Source of the DNA: NORP240 sp046047495
GTDB lineage: Bacteria > Pseudomonadota > Gammaproteobacteria > Pseudomonadales > Pseudohongiellaceae
Direction: 5' to 3'
DNA length: 64,000 nucleotides
Assembly: GCA_046047495.1 (NCBI GenBank)
Contig: JBJOHV010000097.1
Span: 1 to 64,000, forward strand
Made by a program: the position numbers and the translations under genes. How positions within the stretch are numbered: the first letter of the stretch is position 1; every line of letters starts with the position of its first letter. Under the pieces are notes generated by a model. The model worked only from the letters and a program-made list of their open reading frames with translations. It ran no database searches and had not been told where the DNA came from. Of this stretch, positions 8,422 through 17,796 are shown in pieces.

Positions 8422-10809
8422 GTGACGCTCAAAGTGAAGCACAAGCTTGTCAATTTGACCAAATGGACGCTCCTTGCAGTGGTCACCCTGTGCAGCGGCC
8501 TGTTCATGGTACTGGCTGCCGGCTATTTGTACCTGGCGCCTCAATTGCCGTCGGCGGAAACCTATAGAAACGTCCAGCTGGAAACACCCCTGCGCATTTA
8601 TACCGCCGATCGCCGCTTGATTGACGAAATCGGTAACCGTCGCAATCCACTGCGATTCGAGGAGATCCCCGATGTGGTCCGCAATGCAGTCATCGCCAAT
8701 GAGGATCCTGGTTTCTACTCCCACCCGGGGGTGGATATCCGTGGTCTGTTACGGGGATTCTACGGATTCATCCGGGGAATCAACCTTGGCGGCGGCAGCA
8801 CCATCACCATGCAGCTGGCCAACAATATCTCGTTTGACAACGACAATGTCTACCTGCGCAAGTTCAAGGAGATTCCTTTTGCACTGCAGATTCAGCGGGA
8901 ACTGACCAAAGAGGAAATCCTCACGCTGTATCTGAACTTGGTGTATTTCGGTTCCGGTGCGGACGGCATTGGGGCTGCTGCCTTTGTTTATTATGGCAAA
9001 CGGGCCACCGAGCTCACCCTGGCGGAAGCTGCCATGATGACTTCCCTGCTGCCCTGTCCATCCCCCTGTAATCCCATCAGTGATCCCCAGCGTGCCCTGG
9101 TGCGGCGCAATCGCGTTCTGGAAAAAATGCACGAGCAGGGCATGATCAGCCGTACGGAACTGGATTCCGCCATGGCAGAGCCGGTGACTGCCCGGCGACA
9201 TAATCGCGATGTCGACGTGCCGGCCACCTTCGTGGCTGAAATGGTGCGCCAGCAGCTGTATGAACAATACGGTGAGGCAACCTACACCAACGGGTTCGAA
9301 GTCATTACCTCCATCGATGGGGACAAACAACTGGCAGCCAACCAGGCGCTGGTCAACGGGCTCGAGGAGTATTACGACAAACCTCACGGATTCCGCGGCG
9401 CGGACGGCCATTATCCCCCCCAGGGGGAAAATGCCTCTGAGTTCTGGCTGCAGGAATTGCAGCCGGTACCTGTATTCGGCAATCAACAGCCCGGGATTGT
9501 GACCGAGCTGAGGGAAAGGGACATTCTGGTTTTATTGAAGTCCGGTGACCGGGTGGAGGTGCCGTGGGAAGGCCTGCGCTGGGCCCGACCCTATATCAGC
9601 CAGAACAACGCCTGGCCGCCACCCCAGTCCGCTGCCGACATCGTCAAGGTCGGCGACCTGGTGCGGGTCAAGAATTATGGCGATCAATGGGGACTGGGGC
9701 AGATTCCCGATATTCAGGCGGCGCTGGTGTCAGTATCACCTCAAAGTGGTGCGATTGTGGCATTGGTGGGTGGTTACGATTTCCGACGCAGCCAGGTCAA
9801 TCGGGCCATCACACCACGGCCCCCGGGATCCAATTTCAAGCCGTTCGTCTATGCCGCCGCTCTGACCAATGGCTACTCCGCGGCAAGCACCATCAATGAC
9901 GCCCCGTTTGCCCGGGGCGAATACCGTCCCAATAATTTCGACAACGACTTCCTGGGACCTATCACTCTGCGCCATGCGCTGAAGGATTCCCGCAATGTGC
10001 CTGCGGTACGTCTCTTTGACCAACTGGGGTCCTCGACGGTACTGCCCTTTGCGGCCAGATTCGGCTTCCAGACCCAGAATTTCCCCCAAAACGATCTGAC
10101 CGTGGCGCTGGGCAGCCAGGATGTACAGCCGCTGGAATTGGCCATCGGTTATGCCGCATTCGCCAACGGCGGCTACAAAGTGGATCCCTGGGTCATCCGG
10201 GAGATCCGCACCCTGGCCGACGGGGTCATTTTCAGTGCGCAACCCCGAACCGTGTGCGACGCCTGCCAGTACCAGGATGTGGAGGCGATGCCGGATTTCG
10301 AGCCCGCACCCCGCATCATCGATGCCAGGGTGGCATTCATCATGAACACCATGCTGCGCTCGGTGGTGGAAGAAGGCAGTGGCCGGCGGGTGCAGAGGGA
10401 AATCGGCAGGCAGGACCTGATGGGGAAAACCGGCACCACCAACGGGCCACAGGAGCTTTGGTTTTCAGGCTTCAACCGGGACATCGTGACCACAGTTTTC
10501 GTCGGCTTTGACCAGCCCCGCCCCCTGGGCGAATCGGAGCAGGGAGCCACCGTCGCCGTGCCCATATGGATCGACTACATGAAATCCGCTCTTGCGGACA
10601 TGCCGGAGGCGGTGATGGCAAGACCTGACGGTCTGGTGGACCGACTGGTGGATAAAACCAGCGGCAAGCTCACCCAGCCGGGTGCGCCGAATTCCATGTT
10701 TGAATATTTCTTTGTGGAAAATGCACCCAACCTGCCAGAGGGACAGCAATCGGGCGACAGGCCGGATGCCCGTGATCCTGACACGATCCCTCTCGAGACC
10801 CTGTTCTGA
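8422..10809 (+). CDS. mrcA: Penicillin-binding protein 1A (bifunctional glycosyltransferase/transpeptidase)
   Basis: It polymerises and cross-links peptidoglycan. A GTG start gives 795 residues. A membrane anchor spans about residues 16-38. The glycosyltransferase-51 domain carries the catalytic-site motif EDPGFYSHPG (Glu94) and GGGSTITMQLA. An OB-like region typical of class A PBP1a lies between the domains. The transpeptidase domain has the nucleophile motif SNFK (Ser470) and KTGT (Lys669). Its position next to pilM, divergently transcribed, is the standard gammaproteobacterial arrangement. Confidence 0.96.
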   Translation: MTLKVKHKLVNLTKWTLLAVVTLCSGLFMVLAAGYLYLAPQLPSAETYRNVQLETPLRIYTADRRLIDEIGNRRNPLRFEEIPDVVRNAVIANEDPGFYSHPGVDIRGLLRGFYGFIRGINLGGGSTITMQLANNISFDNDNVYLRKFKEIPFALQIQRELTKEEILTLYLNLVYFGSGADGIGAAAFVYYGKRATELTLAEAAMMTSLLPCPSPCNPISDPQRALVRRNRVLEKMHEQGMISRTELDSAMAEPVTARRHNRDVDVPATFVAEMVRQQLYEQYGEATYTNGFEVITSIDGDKQLAANQALVNGLEEYYDKPHGFRGADGHYPPQGENASEFWLQELQPVPVFGNQQPGIVTELRERDILVLLKSGDRVEVPWEGLRWARPYISQNNAWPPPQSAADIVKVGDLVRVKNYGDQWGLGQIPDIQAALVSVSPQSGAIVALVGGYDFRRSQVNRAITPRPPGSNFKPFVYAAALTNGYSAASTINDAPFARGEYRPNNFDNDFLGPITLRHALKDSRNVPAVRLFDQLGSSTVLPFAARFGFQTQNFPQNDLTVALGSQDVQPLELAIGYAAFANGGYKVDPWVIREIRTLADGVIFSAQPRTVCDACQYQDVEAMPDFEPAPRIIDARVAFIMNTMLRSVVEEGSGRRVQREIGRQDLMGKTGTTNGPQELWFSGFNRDIVTTVFVGFDQPRPLGESEQGATVAVPIWIDYMKSALADMPEAVMARPDGLVDRLVDKTSGKLTQPGAPNSMFEYFFVENAPNLPEGQQSGDRPDARDPDTIPLETLF

Positions 10810-10830
10810 CCACGGGATCCAGGGGCAGGG

Positions 10831-11040
10831 TCAGACCTTGCGGGTACCGAAACGCTTTTTGAAACGATCCACTCGCCCGCCGCTGTCCAGTATCTTCTGC
10901 TTACCGGTGTAGAACGGGTGGCACTGGGAACATACATCGATCAGGATGTCCTTGCCCAGGGTGGAGCGGGTTTCGATGACGTTACCGCAACTGCAGGTCG
11001 CCTTGATGGGCGAATAGTTTGGATGAATCTCAGATTTCAT
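10831..11040 (-). CDS. rpmE: 50S ribosomal protein L31, zinc-binding form
   Basis: A 69-residue ribosomal protein. It starts MKSEIHPNY and retains four cysteines, C-x-C near residues 16-18 and C-x2-C near residues 37-40, marking the zinc-containing type rather than the zinc-free paralogue. A clear ribosome-binding site GGAG lies eight bases before the ATG. A candidate -10 (TAGAAT) lies about 25 bases further upstream. It converges on mrcA. Confidence 0.97.
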   Translation of the reverse strand: MKSEIHPNYSPIKATCSCGNVIETRSTLGKDILIDVCSQCHPFYTGKQKILDSGGRVDRFKKRFGTRKV

Positions 11041-11110
11041 AGCTTAGTCTCCAAGCGGGCGCGTATTCTAACAGAGTGTTGGCGGCACGCAACCACCCGT
11101 AGTGGCGGGT

Positions 11111-11407
11111 TCACAGCTCGGCTTGCAACTTCCGATGGTTCCGCACCACTTCCGCCATGATGGCGGTGAATATCCCGGTTACCAGCTCGGGGTTGAGGTT
11201 CCGTTCCTCACTGAGGGACTTGAGGGCGGCGAGTTTGCCCGCCTCCCGGGCCGGATCCACCGCTTCCAGCCGGTTGCGGGCTTTCAGTCTTCCCACCTGG
11301 TATGTCAGGGCAAATCGTTTGGCCAGCAGCTCTACCAATTCCGCATCGATCTGGTCAATCTGTTCGCGGACTTGCAGCAGGTCCTGGGGGATCGGCTCAG
11401 CCGTCAT
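11111..11407 (-). CDS. Monofunctional AroQ-type chorismate mutase
   Basis: A 98-residue all-helical protein matching the chorismate mutase domain that forms the N-terminus of PheA and TyrA. The pattern REQIDQIDAELVELLAKRF, then VGRLKARNR and a late Gln/Glu helix, includes the arginine and lysine residues that bind chorismate in the family. No signal peptide is visible, so it should act in the cytoplasm, converting chorismate to prephenate for Phe and Tyr synthesis. It is not fused to a dehydratase or dehydrogenase. Confidence 0.87.
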   Translation of the reverse strand: MTAEPIPQDLLQVREQIDQIDAELVELLAKRFALTYQVGRLKARNRLEAVDPAREAGKLAALKSLSEERNLNPELVTGIFTAIMAEVVRNHRKLQAEL

Positions 11408-11601
11408 GCCTCTTTCCTCTTGTCATGGTCAGGCCTCCAATTGATTCAGGTTCACCAGGCCTGGAGTCGGGGGAGTATAAACCATTGGGCTGCCGCTTCC
11501 AGCAACCCAGGGACAGAGCGGTTGTGAAGAGGTGATTGAGAACTTACCATGCGTCGGGTTCCGCCCGCCGCTGGCTGGGCTCATCCCGGTTCCTGACGAT
11601 C

Positions 11602-13842
11602 ATGCACCCCGACCACGACCCGAGCAACCCTGTCATCCTCAGGATGGCGATTCCGTCTCCCCTGCGGCGGTACTTTGACTACCTGCCCCCGTTGACCGCG
11701 GACAGCCACCCCTTGAGCCCGGGTAGCCGGATACTGGTGCCATTCGGTTCACGTCGGCTGGTGGGGGTTCTGGTGAGCCTGCACTCCCACAGCACTATCG
11801 AGCCCGCCAAACTGCGACGTGCCATCCGCATTCTTGATCAACAGCCACTGTTTCCAACGGCACTGCTCGACACACTGCGATGGGCTGCAGACTATTACCA
11901 GCATCCTCCCGGGGAAGTGTTCGGCACCGCCCTCCCAATCCTGCTGCGCACCGAGCGTCAGCCAGTCAGCGTGCCCGGTTGGCGCATCCGTCAGGAACTC
12001 CCGCAAACCGCGCTCATGGAACTTGACAGGACACCAAGGCAAAAGGAGGTTTGGCAGCTGCTGGCCCGGACGGGCCCCATGTCCCAGACTGAATGCCAGG
12101 TCGCCGGATTCAGACCCGCACTGTTGAGGCAAATGGCCCAGCGGGAACTGATTGAGAAAATCCAGCTTACTCCCCCGGACAGTTGCCCGCAGGTTGAGGA
12201 ACGACGTCACACATCACCACCCCTGCCTGCCAATGAGGAACAGGCGGCAGCCGTCAATGCGGTGATTCAACATCTGCATGGGTTCAGCACCTTTCTGCTG
12301 GACGGTATCACCGGCAGCGGAAAGACCGAGGTCTACCTGCAAATCATCGCTGAGGTCCTCGCACGCGGGCGCCAGGCGTTGGTCCTGGTACCTGAGATCG
12401 GATTGACACCGCAGGCGATCCAGCGCTTCGGGCAACGGTTCGACTGCCGGGTGGTGGGGCTGCATTCCGCCATGACGGACCGGGAAAGGTTGCATGCCTG
12501 GGAGCTGGCCAGACGGGGCCATGCAGGGGTCGTCATCGGGACCCGCAGTGCAGTATTCACACCCCTGGCCAGACCAGGCGTCATCATCATCGATGAAGAG
12601 CACGACCTGTCATTCAAGCAACAGGACGGCTTCCGCTACTCTGCCCGCGACCTTGGCATTATCCGCGCGCGTCAGGAATCGATTCCCATAGTGCTGGGCT
12701 CCGCTACTCCGGCTCTGGAAACCCTGTACAACGCGATGAGCGGCAAATTCACCCATTTGCGGCTCGATTCCCGGGCGGGTCATTCACAACTGCCGGCCAT
12801 CAGCCTGCTAGACACCTCCACCGAGCCGCTGACGGAAGGTTTCGCTCCGCACTTGCTGAGTCGCATGGAATCCCACCTGCAGAGCGGCAATCAGGTGCTG
12901 GTATTCATCAATCGACGGGGGTTTGCCCCCACGCTCTATTGCCGCGATTGTGGCTGGATTTTCGAGTGCGGCCATTGTGATGCCCAACTGACAGTGCACA
13001 AGTCACCGCCCCATCTATGCTGCCATCATTGTGAGTCACGCCAGCCGCTGCCGGCTGTCTGCCCCAACTGCCAAGGCAAACGGCTTGCGACCCGGGGCAT
13101 GGGTACGGAGAAAACCGAAGAGTTTCTTGCCGCCCGCTTTGCGCCCATCCCCGTGGTGCGCATGGACCGGGATTCCGTGCGTCGTCGGCAAGGCCTTCAT
13201 GATGTTCTTGAAACCGTCGGGAATGGTGCGCCCTGTCTACTTGTAGGCACCCAGATGCTGGCGAAAGGGCATCACTTTCCCGGCGTGACCCTGGTGGTCG
13301 TTCTGGATGCCGATACCGGTCTGTTCAGTGCGGACTTTCGCGGCCAGGAACAGATGGTGCAGTTGCTGACCCAGGTGGCCGGCCGGGCAGGTCGTGAGCG
13401 CCAGGCGGGCCAGGTCATCATCCAGACCCGTCATGGCAGTCACCCCCTGCTTCAGACTCTATTGAAAAGCGACTATCATTTATTGGCAGCTCAGCTGATG
13501 GCCGAACGCAAAGCGGGCCTAATGCCCCCTTTCGCGCACCTTGCGATGTTCAGGGCTGAAGCGGGCGATACCAGGTCGCCCATTTTGATGCTTAACACCG
13601 TGCGCGGATTTCTGGAAGCCGGGCCAACCGCTTCTGCCGGTGCAGTGGTCCAATTGCAGGGTCCAATGCCTGCTCCCATGGAGCGCAGGGCCGGACGATT
13701 CCGCACTCAATTGCTGGTCAAGTCCACCGACCGGCAGTCACTGCAGCGATTGCTCACTGCCGTGATCCCGCAGATCGAACAACTGAAATTGCACAGGAAT
13801 CTGCGCTGGTCCATCGATGTGGATCCAGTGGACCTGATTTGA
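11602..13842 (+). CDS. priA: Primosomal replication restart helicase PriA
   Basis: A 3'-to-5' superfamily 2 helicase that reloads the replisome at stalled forks. The N-terminal 3'-DNA-binding domain begins VILRMAIPSPLRRYFDY. Walker A (GITGSGKTEVY, about residues 235-243) and DEEH follow. A cluster of eight cysteines (about residues 447-492, CRDCGWIFECGHCD onwards) binds two zinc ions. The frame opens at a TTG at 11536, but family members start near MHPDHDP, so ATG 11602 is preferred, giving 746 residues. Confidence 0.96.
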   Translation: MHPDHDPSNPVILRMAIPSPLRRYFDYLPPLTADSHPLSPGSRILVPFGSRRLVGVLVSLHSHSTIEPAKLRRAIRILDQQPLFPTALLDTLRWAADYYQHPPGEVFGTALPILLRTERQPVSVPGWRIRQELPQTALMELDRTPRQKEVWQLLARTGPMSQTECQVAGFRPALLRQMAQRELIEKIQLTPPDSCPQVEERRHTSPPLPANEEQAAAVNAVIQHLHGFSTFLLDGITGSGKTEVYLQIIAEVLARGRQALVLVPEIGLTPQAIQRFGQRFDCRVVGLHSAMTDRERLHAWELARRGHAGVVIGTRSAVFTPLARPGVIIIDEEHDLSFKQQDGFRYSARDLGIIRARQESIPIVLGSATPALETLYNAMSGKFTHLRLDSRAGHSQLPAISLLDTSTEPLTEGFAPHLLSRMESHLQSGNQVLVFINRRGFAPTLYCRDCGWIFECGHCDAQLTVHKSPPHLCCHHCESRQPLPAVCPNCQGKRLATRGMGTEKTEEFLAARFAPIPVVRMDRDSVRRRQGLHDVLETVGNGAPCLLVGTQMLAKGHHFPGVTLVVVLDADTGLFSADFRGQEQMVQLLTQVAGRAGRERQAGQVIIQTRHGSHPLLQTLLKSDYHLLAAQLMAERKAGLMPPFAHLAMFRAEAGDTRSPILMLNTVRGFLEAGPTASAGAVVQLQGPMPAPMERRAGRFRTQLLVKSTDRQSLQRLLTAVIPQIEQLKLHRNLRWSIDVDPVDLI

Positions 13843-13918
13843 GACCATGGCGGCCTGTGATCAAGCCCAGGTCATTGCAACCGATAAATGGATGAGCCGG
13901 ATTCAATAAGAAGCAACG

Positions 13919-14530
13919 ATGGTACAGGATTTCGCAAAGATCAGACCCGAACCACTGCTGGATAAAAAGCCGGCCGTGGCACCACCTGCCTGGACCCTCT
14001 TGTTCACCGGGCTCGTTACCGGAATGGCGATCGGGGTCTTCGGTTGCGTGCTGTTTTATCTGTCCGGGAATGTGCCTCCCTTGCAGGGCGTGCCACCTGT
14101 CTCCGCATCAGTACCAGGGGCGATATCACCCCCGGCAGCGGTGGAAGCCACAGCGCAGACCCAGACAGCCGCTGTCGACGAACCCTTGCAGCTGGAGTTT
14201 TACAATGCCCTGCCCGACTATGAAGTCATCGTTGATGCCACACCGGTGGAGGTGGCTCCCGACGAATTGACCACCGGCAGCCTGGAGGCTGCCGTCATGC
14301 TGCAGATTGGCGCTTATGAACGCATGTCCAATGCGGAAAGCCAGCGCGCAAGACTGCAGGCTCTGGGCCTGCAGGCTATCATCAAGGAGGAGCCCCGACC
14401 TGGAAAAGTGCTGCTGTTGGTACAGGCCGGTCCCTACCAGGATCGCCAGGTGCTGAGCCAGGCGGAAACCACCTTGCGTGCCAACAACATCTCCAGCCGC
14501 CGCATCAGCCTGACAGCCAGCCCGCCGTAA
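13919..14530 (+). CDS. SPOR-domain cell-division protein, FtsN-like
   Basis: A 203-residue bitopic protein. A short cytoplasmic tail leads into a membrane segment (about residues 24-51) and then a Pro/Ala-rich linker. The C-terminal SPOR domain (about residues 118-199) begins VMLQIGAYERMSNAESQ; SPOR domains bind denuded septal glycan. The position immediately before hslVU is where ftsN lies in many gammaproteobacteria, which supports FtsN. The protein is shorter than the E. coli FtsN and sequence conservation outside SPOR is weak, so the exact name is left open. Confidence 0.8.
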   Translation: MVQDFAKIRPEPLLDKKPAVAPPAWTLLFTGLVTGMAIGVFGCVLFYLSGNVPPLQGVPPVSASVPGAISPPAAVEATAQTQTAAVDEPLQLEFYNALPDYEVIVDATPVEVAPDELTTGSLEAAVMLQIGAYERMSNAESQRARLQALGLQAIIKEEPRPGKVLLLVQAGPYQDRQVLSQAETTLRANNISSRRISLTASPP

Positions 14531-14644
14531 CCGCTCGGCTGCTTGAATTTCCCTCCGTTCAGCCCCACTTCCCCTTTCTGGACCCGAGCCACCAACCATC
14601 GATTTGTGTTAATTTAGCGGGCCGCGTCGACAGGGAGCAGTGCA

Positions 14645-15184
14645 TTGGAACAATTCAGAGGAACCACCATAGTTTCGGTTCGCCGTGGCAATCAGGTCGT
14701 GGTCGGCGGTGACGGACAGGTCACCCAGGGCAGCACTGTCCTGAAGGGCAACGCCCGCAAGGTCCGACGCCTTTATAAAGATCAGGTCATTGCCGGATTC
14801 GCGGGCGGCACGGCCGACGCCTTCACCCTGTTCGAAAGGTTTGAAGAGCAATTGGAGAAACACCAGGGAAAACTGGTGCGCGCGTCCGTGGAGCTTGCCA
14901 AGCTGTGGCGCACAGAGCGCAGCCTTCGGAGGCTGGAGGCTCTGCTGGTGGTGGCGGACAAAGAGTCCTCCCTGATCATTTCCGGGAACGGCGACGTCAT
15001 CGAGCCTGAGGATTCCATCATGGCTATCGGCTCCGGCGGACCCTTCGCCCTGGCTGCCGCCCGCTCACTTCTGCAATACACCGACCTGCCGGCCCGTAAT
15101 ATTGTGGAGCACAGTCTGGCCATCGCGGCGGACATTTGTGTCTATACCAATCACAACCATGTCGTCGAAGAATTGAATTTCTAG
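14645..15184 (+). CDS. hslV: ATP-dependent protease peptidase subunit HslV
   Basis: Threonine peptidase that forms the proteolytic chamber of HslUV. The TTG start gives MEQFRGTTIVSVRRGN. The active-site Thr of the family is the first T of TTIVSVR, so here a six-residue leader (MEQFRG) must be removed rather than only the initiator Met. VVGGDGQVTQGSTVLKGNARKVRRL is typical HslV sequence. The gene is 36 bases upstream of hslU. Confidence 0.96.
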   Translation: MEQFRGTTIVSVRRGNQVVVGGDGQVTQGSTVLKGNARKVRRLYKDQVIAGFAGGTADAFTLFERFEEQLEKHQGKLVRASVELAKLWRTERSLRRLEALLVVADKESSLIISGNGDVIEPEDSIMAIGSGGPFALAAARSLLQYTDLPARNIVEHSLAIAADICVYTNHNHVVEELNF

Positions 15185-15220
15185 TCGTGCAGGCCCATCG
15201 CCGGCCTTGAGGGATATACC

Positions 15221-16555
15221 ATGTCAACCATGACGCCCCGGGAGATCACCTCGGAGCTGGACAAACACATCATCGGGCAGGACTCCGCAAAGCGTGCCGT
15301 GGCCATAGCCCTGCGCAATCGCTGGCGCCGCATGCAGCTCGACGAACACATGCGCAACGAGATCACACCCAAGAACATCCTGATGATCGGTCCCACCGGA
15401 GTCGGCAAGACCGAGATTGCCAGACGTCTGGCCAAACTCGCCCATGCCCCCTTCATCAAAGTGGAAGCCACCAAGTTCACCGAGGTGGGCTATGTGGGCC
15501 GCGACGTGGACTCCATCATTCGCGATCTGGTTGATGTCGCTGTGCAGATGCTGCGCGAAGAGGAAATGCAGAAGGTCCAGCATATCGCCGAGGATATGGC
15601 GGAGGAGAAAGTGCTGGACATCCTGTTGCCCCAGGCCCGTGGCGATGAAACGCAAGGGGATGATTCCCAAAAGACCACACGGCAGCTGTTTCGCAAGAAA
15701 TTGCGCCAGGGCGAACTCGATACCCGGGAGATCGAGGTCAAAGTGTCCGATTCGATTACCGGCGTGGAGATCATGGCCCCACCCGGCCTGGAGGAAATGA
15801 CCAGTCAGCTGAAAAACATGTTTTCCAACATGAACAGCGGCAAGAAAAGAACCCGGCGCATGCCCGTGAAGCAGGCACTGAAGCTGCTCAAGCAGGAGGA
15901 GGCGGCGAAACTGGTCAATGAGGAAGACATCAAGAACCGGGCGGTGCAGGCAACCGAGCAGACCGGCATCGTGTTCATCGACGAAATAGACAAAGTCACC
16001 AGCCGCCATGACCAGGGCAGTGCCAGTGTGTCCCGCGAAGGCGTGCAGCGCGACCTCCTGCCGTTGATAGAAGGGTCCACGATCACCACCAAATACGGCA
16101 CCATCAAGACCGATCACATTCTGTTCATTGCCTCCGGTGCATTCCATCTGTCAAAGCCCTCCGATCTCATTCCGGAACTGCAGGGGCGACTGCCCATCCG
16201 GGTCGAGCTGAAAGCCCTCACTGCAGTGGATTTCGAGCGCATCCTGGCCGAGCCCGATGCCTCACTCACCAAGCAATACCAGGCGCTGCTGGCAACGGAG
16301 GACATGCAAATCCGGTTCACCCAGGACGGCATCGCACGCATTGCCCAGACCGCCTGGCAGGTGAACGAACGTACGGAAAACATCGGCGCCAGAAGGCTGC
16401 ATACGGTAATGGAAAAGCTATTGGAGGAAATCTCATTCTCCGCGTCCGACAAGGCAGTCGGTGGACAGGGAGAGCTCGTCATCGATGCCGCGTATGTTGA
16501 TGCCCAACTGGGTGAGCTGGCACGGGATGAGGACCTCAGTCGCTTCATACTCTGA
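15221..16555 (+). CDS. hslU: HslUV protease ATPase subunit HslU
   Basis: A AAA+ unfoldase of 444 residues that feeds substrates to HslV. Walker A is GPTGVGKT (residues 57-64) and Walker B is IVFIDEIDK. The intermediate I-domain lies between them (about residues 110-245). The C-terminus ends in DLSRFIL, the hydrophobic tail that HslU docks into HslV. It follows hslV in the same operon. Confidence 0.98.
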   Translation: MSTMTPREITSELDKHIIGQDSAKRAVAIALRNRWRRMQLDEHMRNEITPKNILMIGPTGVGKTEIARRLAKLAHAPFIKVEATKFTEVGYVGRDVDSIIRDLVDVAVQMLREEEMQKVQHIAEDMAEEKVLDILLPQARGDETQGDDSQKTTRQLFRKKLRQGELDTREIEVKVSDSITGVEIMAPPGLEEMTSQLKNMFSNMNSGKKRTRRMPVKQALKLLKQEEAAKLVNEEDIKNRAVQATEQTGIVFIDEIDKVTSRHDQGSASVSREGVQRDLLPLIEGSTITTKYGTIKTDHILFIASGAFHLSKPSDLIPELQGRLPIRVELKALTAVDFERILAEPDASLTKQYQALLATEDMQIRFTQDGIARIAQTAWQVNERTENIGARRLHTVMEKLLEEISFSASDKAVGGQGELVIDAAYVDAQLGELARDEDLSRFIL

Positions 16556-16597
16556 CAGTTATGACTGCCGTGAAATTGACCTGAGGCTGACACCCCA

Positions 16598-17002
16598 ATG
16601 ACAACCCCCCGTGTCCCCGTCGAGATCAAACTGCACCGCCGCAGCGGGGTATTGGAGCTCGTCTACGGAGGTGGCGTGTCGCGCCGCCTGGATGCCGAAT
16701 TCCTGCGCGTGCATTCACCTTCTGCGGAGGTCAAGGGACACGGTCAGGGTCAGGAGGTGCTGCAGCATGGCAAGCTGGGCGTGCGGATAACCGCTGTCGA
16801 ATCAGTAGGCAATTACGCCATCCGACTGGTCTTCGACGACGGCCACAGCAGCGGCATCTACAGCTGGAACTACCTGCTGCATCTGCACGAACACCAAGCG
16901 GAACTTTGGCAGGCCTATCTGGATAGACTCGCCGCTGCAGGCAAAAGTCGGGATGCGTTGCCTCCGGGGGTACAAGTGATTACCATTAAGCCCCCTCTAT
17001 AA
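16598..17002 (+). CDS. DUF971 (gamma-butyrobetaine hydroxylase-like N-terminal) protein
   Basis: A 134-residue protein made almost entirely of the DUF971 domain: RLDAEFLRVHSPSAEVKGHG, then VRITAVESVGNYAIRLVFDDGH and GIYSWNYLLHL. The domain is also found fused to oxygenases and in Fe-S-related proteins. It is frequently located between hslU and ubiE in gammaproteobacteria, as here. The molecular function is unknown; a link with iron-sulfur or quinone metabolism is only suggested by neighbourhood. Confidence 0.85.
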   Translation: MTTPRVPVEIKLHRRSGVLELVYGGGVSRRLDAEFLRVHSPSAEVKGHGQGQEVLQHGKLGVRITAVESVGNYAIRLVFDDGHSSGIYSWNYLLHLHEHQAELWQAYLDRLAAAGKSRDALPPGVQVITIKPPL

Positions 17003-17031
17003 GCGCCATTCTCCCGGGCTGGGTATTTGCC

Positions 17032-17796
17032 ATGAGCCACGATTCAGATTCCGATCAAACCACCCATTTTGGCTTCCGCAAAGTACCGTTGACGGAGAAA
17101 GCATCCCTGGTGGCAGGCGTATTCCATTCCGTGGCAGGACGCTACGATGTGATGAACGACATCATGTCACTGGGAACCCACCGCCTGATCAAACGCTTCA
17201 CAACGGAATTGAGCGCCGTGCGGCCTGGCCAGCGGATACTCGACCTGGCGGGCGGGACCGGCGATTTCACTCTGCGCTTTGCCAGCCTGGTGGGCAGTAC
17301 CGGCGAGGTCATTCTGGCCGACATCAACGAATCCATGTTGCGTGTGGGCCGCGACCGGGTCATCGACAGCGGAAAGGGCGACAACGTCGCTTATGTGCAG
17401 CTGGATGCGGAGCAATTGCCGTTTCCAGATAGCCACTTTGACTGCATCTGCATCGCCTACGGACTGCGCAATGTGACCAACAAAGCCGCCGCTCTGGCAT
17501 CCATGTATCGGGTGTTAAAGCCCGGCGGCCGCGTTCTCATTCTGGAATTTTCAAAACCGCTCAATCCGCTGCTGGACCGCGCTTACGGCTTGTGGAGCGG
17601 ATTGTGGCCGGTGGCAGGCAAGGTGGTTACCGGAGACGCCGAAAGCTATCGGTACCTGGTCGAATCCATTCGCATGCATCCGGACCAGGAAACACTGCGC
17701 AACATGATGGACGAGGCAGGGTTTCAACAGACCCGCTTTCACAACATCATGGGTGGAATCTGCGCGGTGCATCTGGGATTCAAGAACGAACAATGA
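17032..17796 (+). CDS. ubiE: Ubiquinone/menaquinone C-methyltransferase UbiE
   Basis: SAM-dependent methyltransferase for the C-methylation step of ubiquinone and menaquinone synthesis. The N-terminal signature THFGFRKVPLTEKASLV, the SAM-binding motif LDLAGGTGDF and the UbiE family pattern YGLRNVTNKAAAL are present. Its stop overlaps the start of ubiJ (ATGA), so translation is probably coupled. Confidence 0.97.
   Translation: MSHDSDSDQTTHFGFRKVPLTEKASLVAGVFHSVAGRYDVMNDIMSLGTHRLIKRFTTELSAVRPGQRILDLAGGTGDFTLRFASLVGSTGEVILADINESMLRVGRDRVIDSGKGDNVAYVQLDAEQLPFPDSHFDCICIAYGLRNVTNKAAALASMYRVLKPGGRVLILEFSKPLNPLLDRAYGLWSGLWPVAGKVVTGDAESYRYLVESIRMHPDQETLRNMMDEAGFQQTRFHNIMGGICAVHLGFKNEQ

Noticed and set aside
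15224..16147. 307-codon minus-strand frame opposite hslU
   Set aside because: Shadow of a well-conserved gene; His/Gln/Leu-rich translation without any family resemblance.
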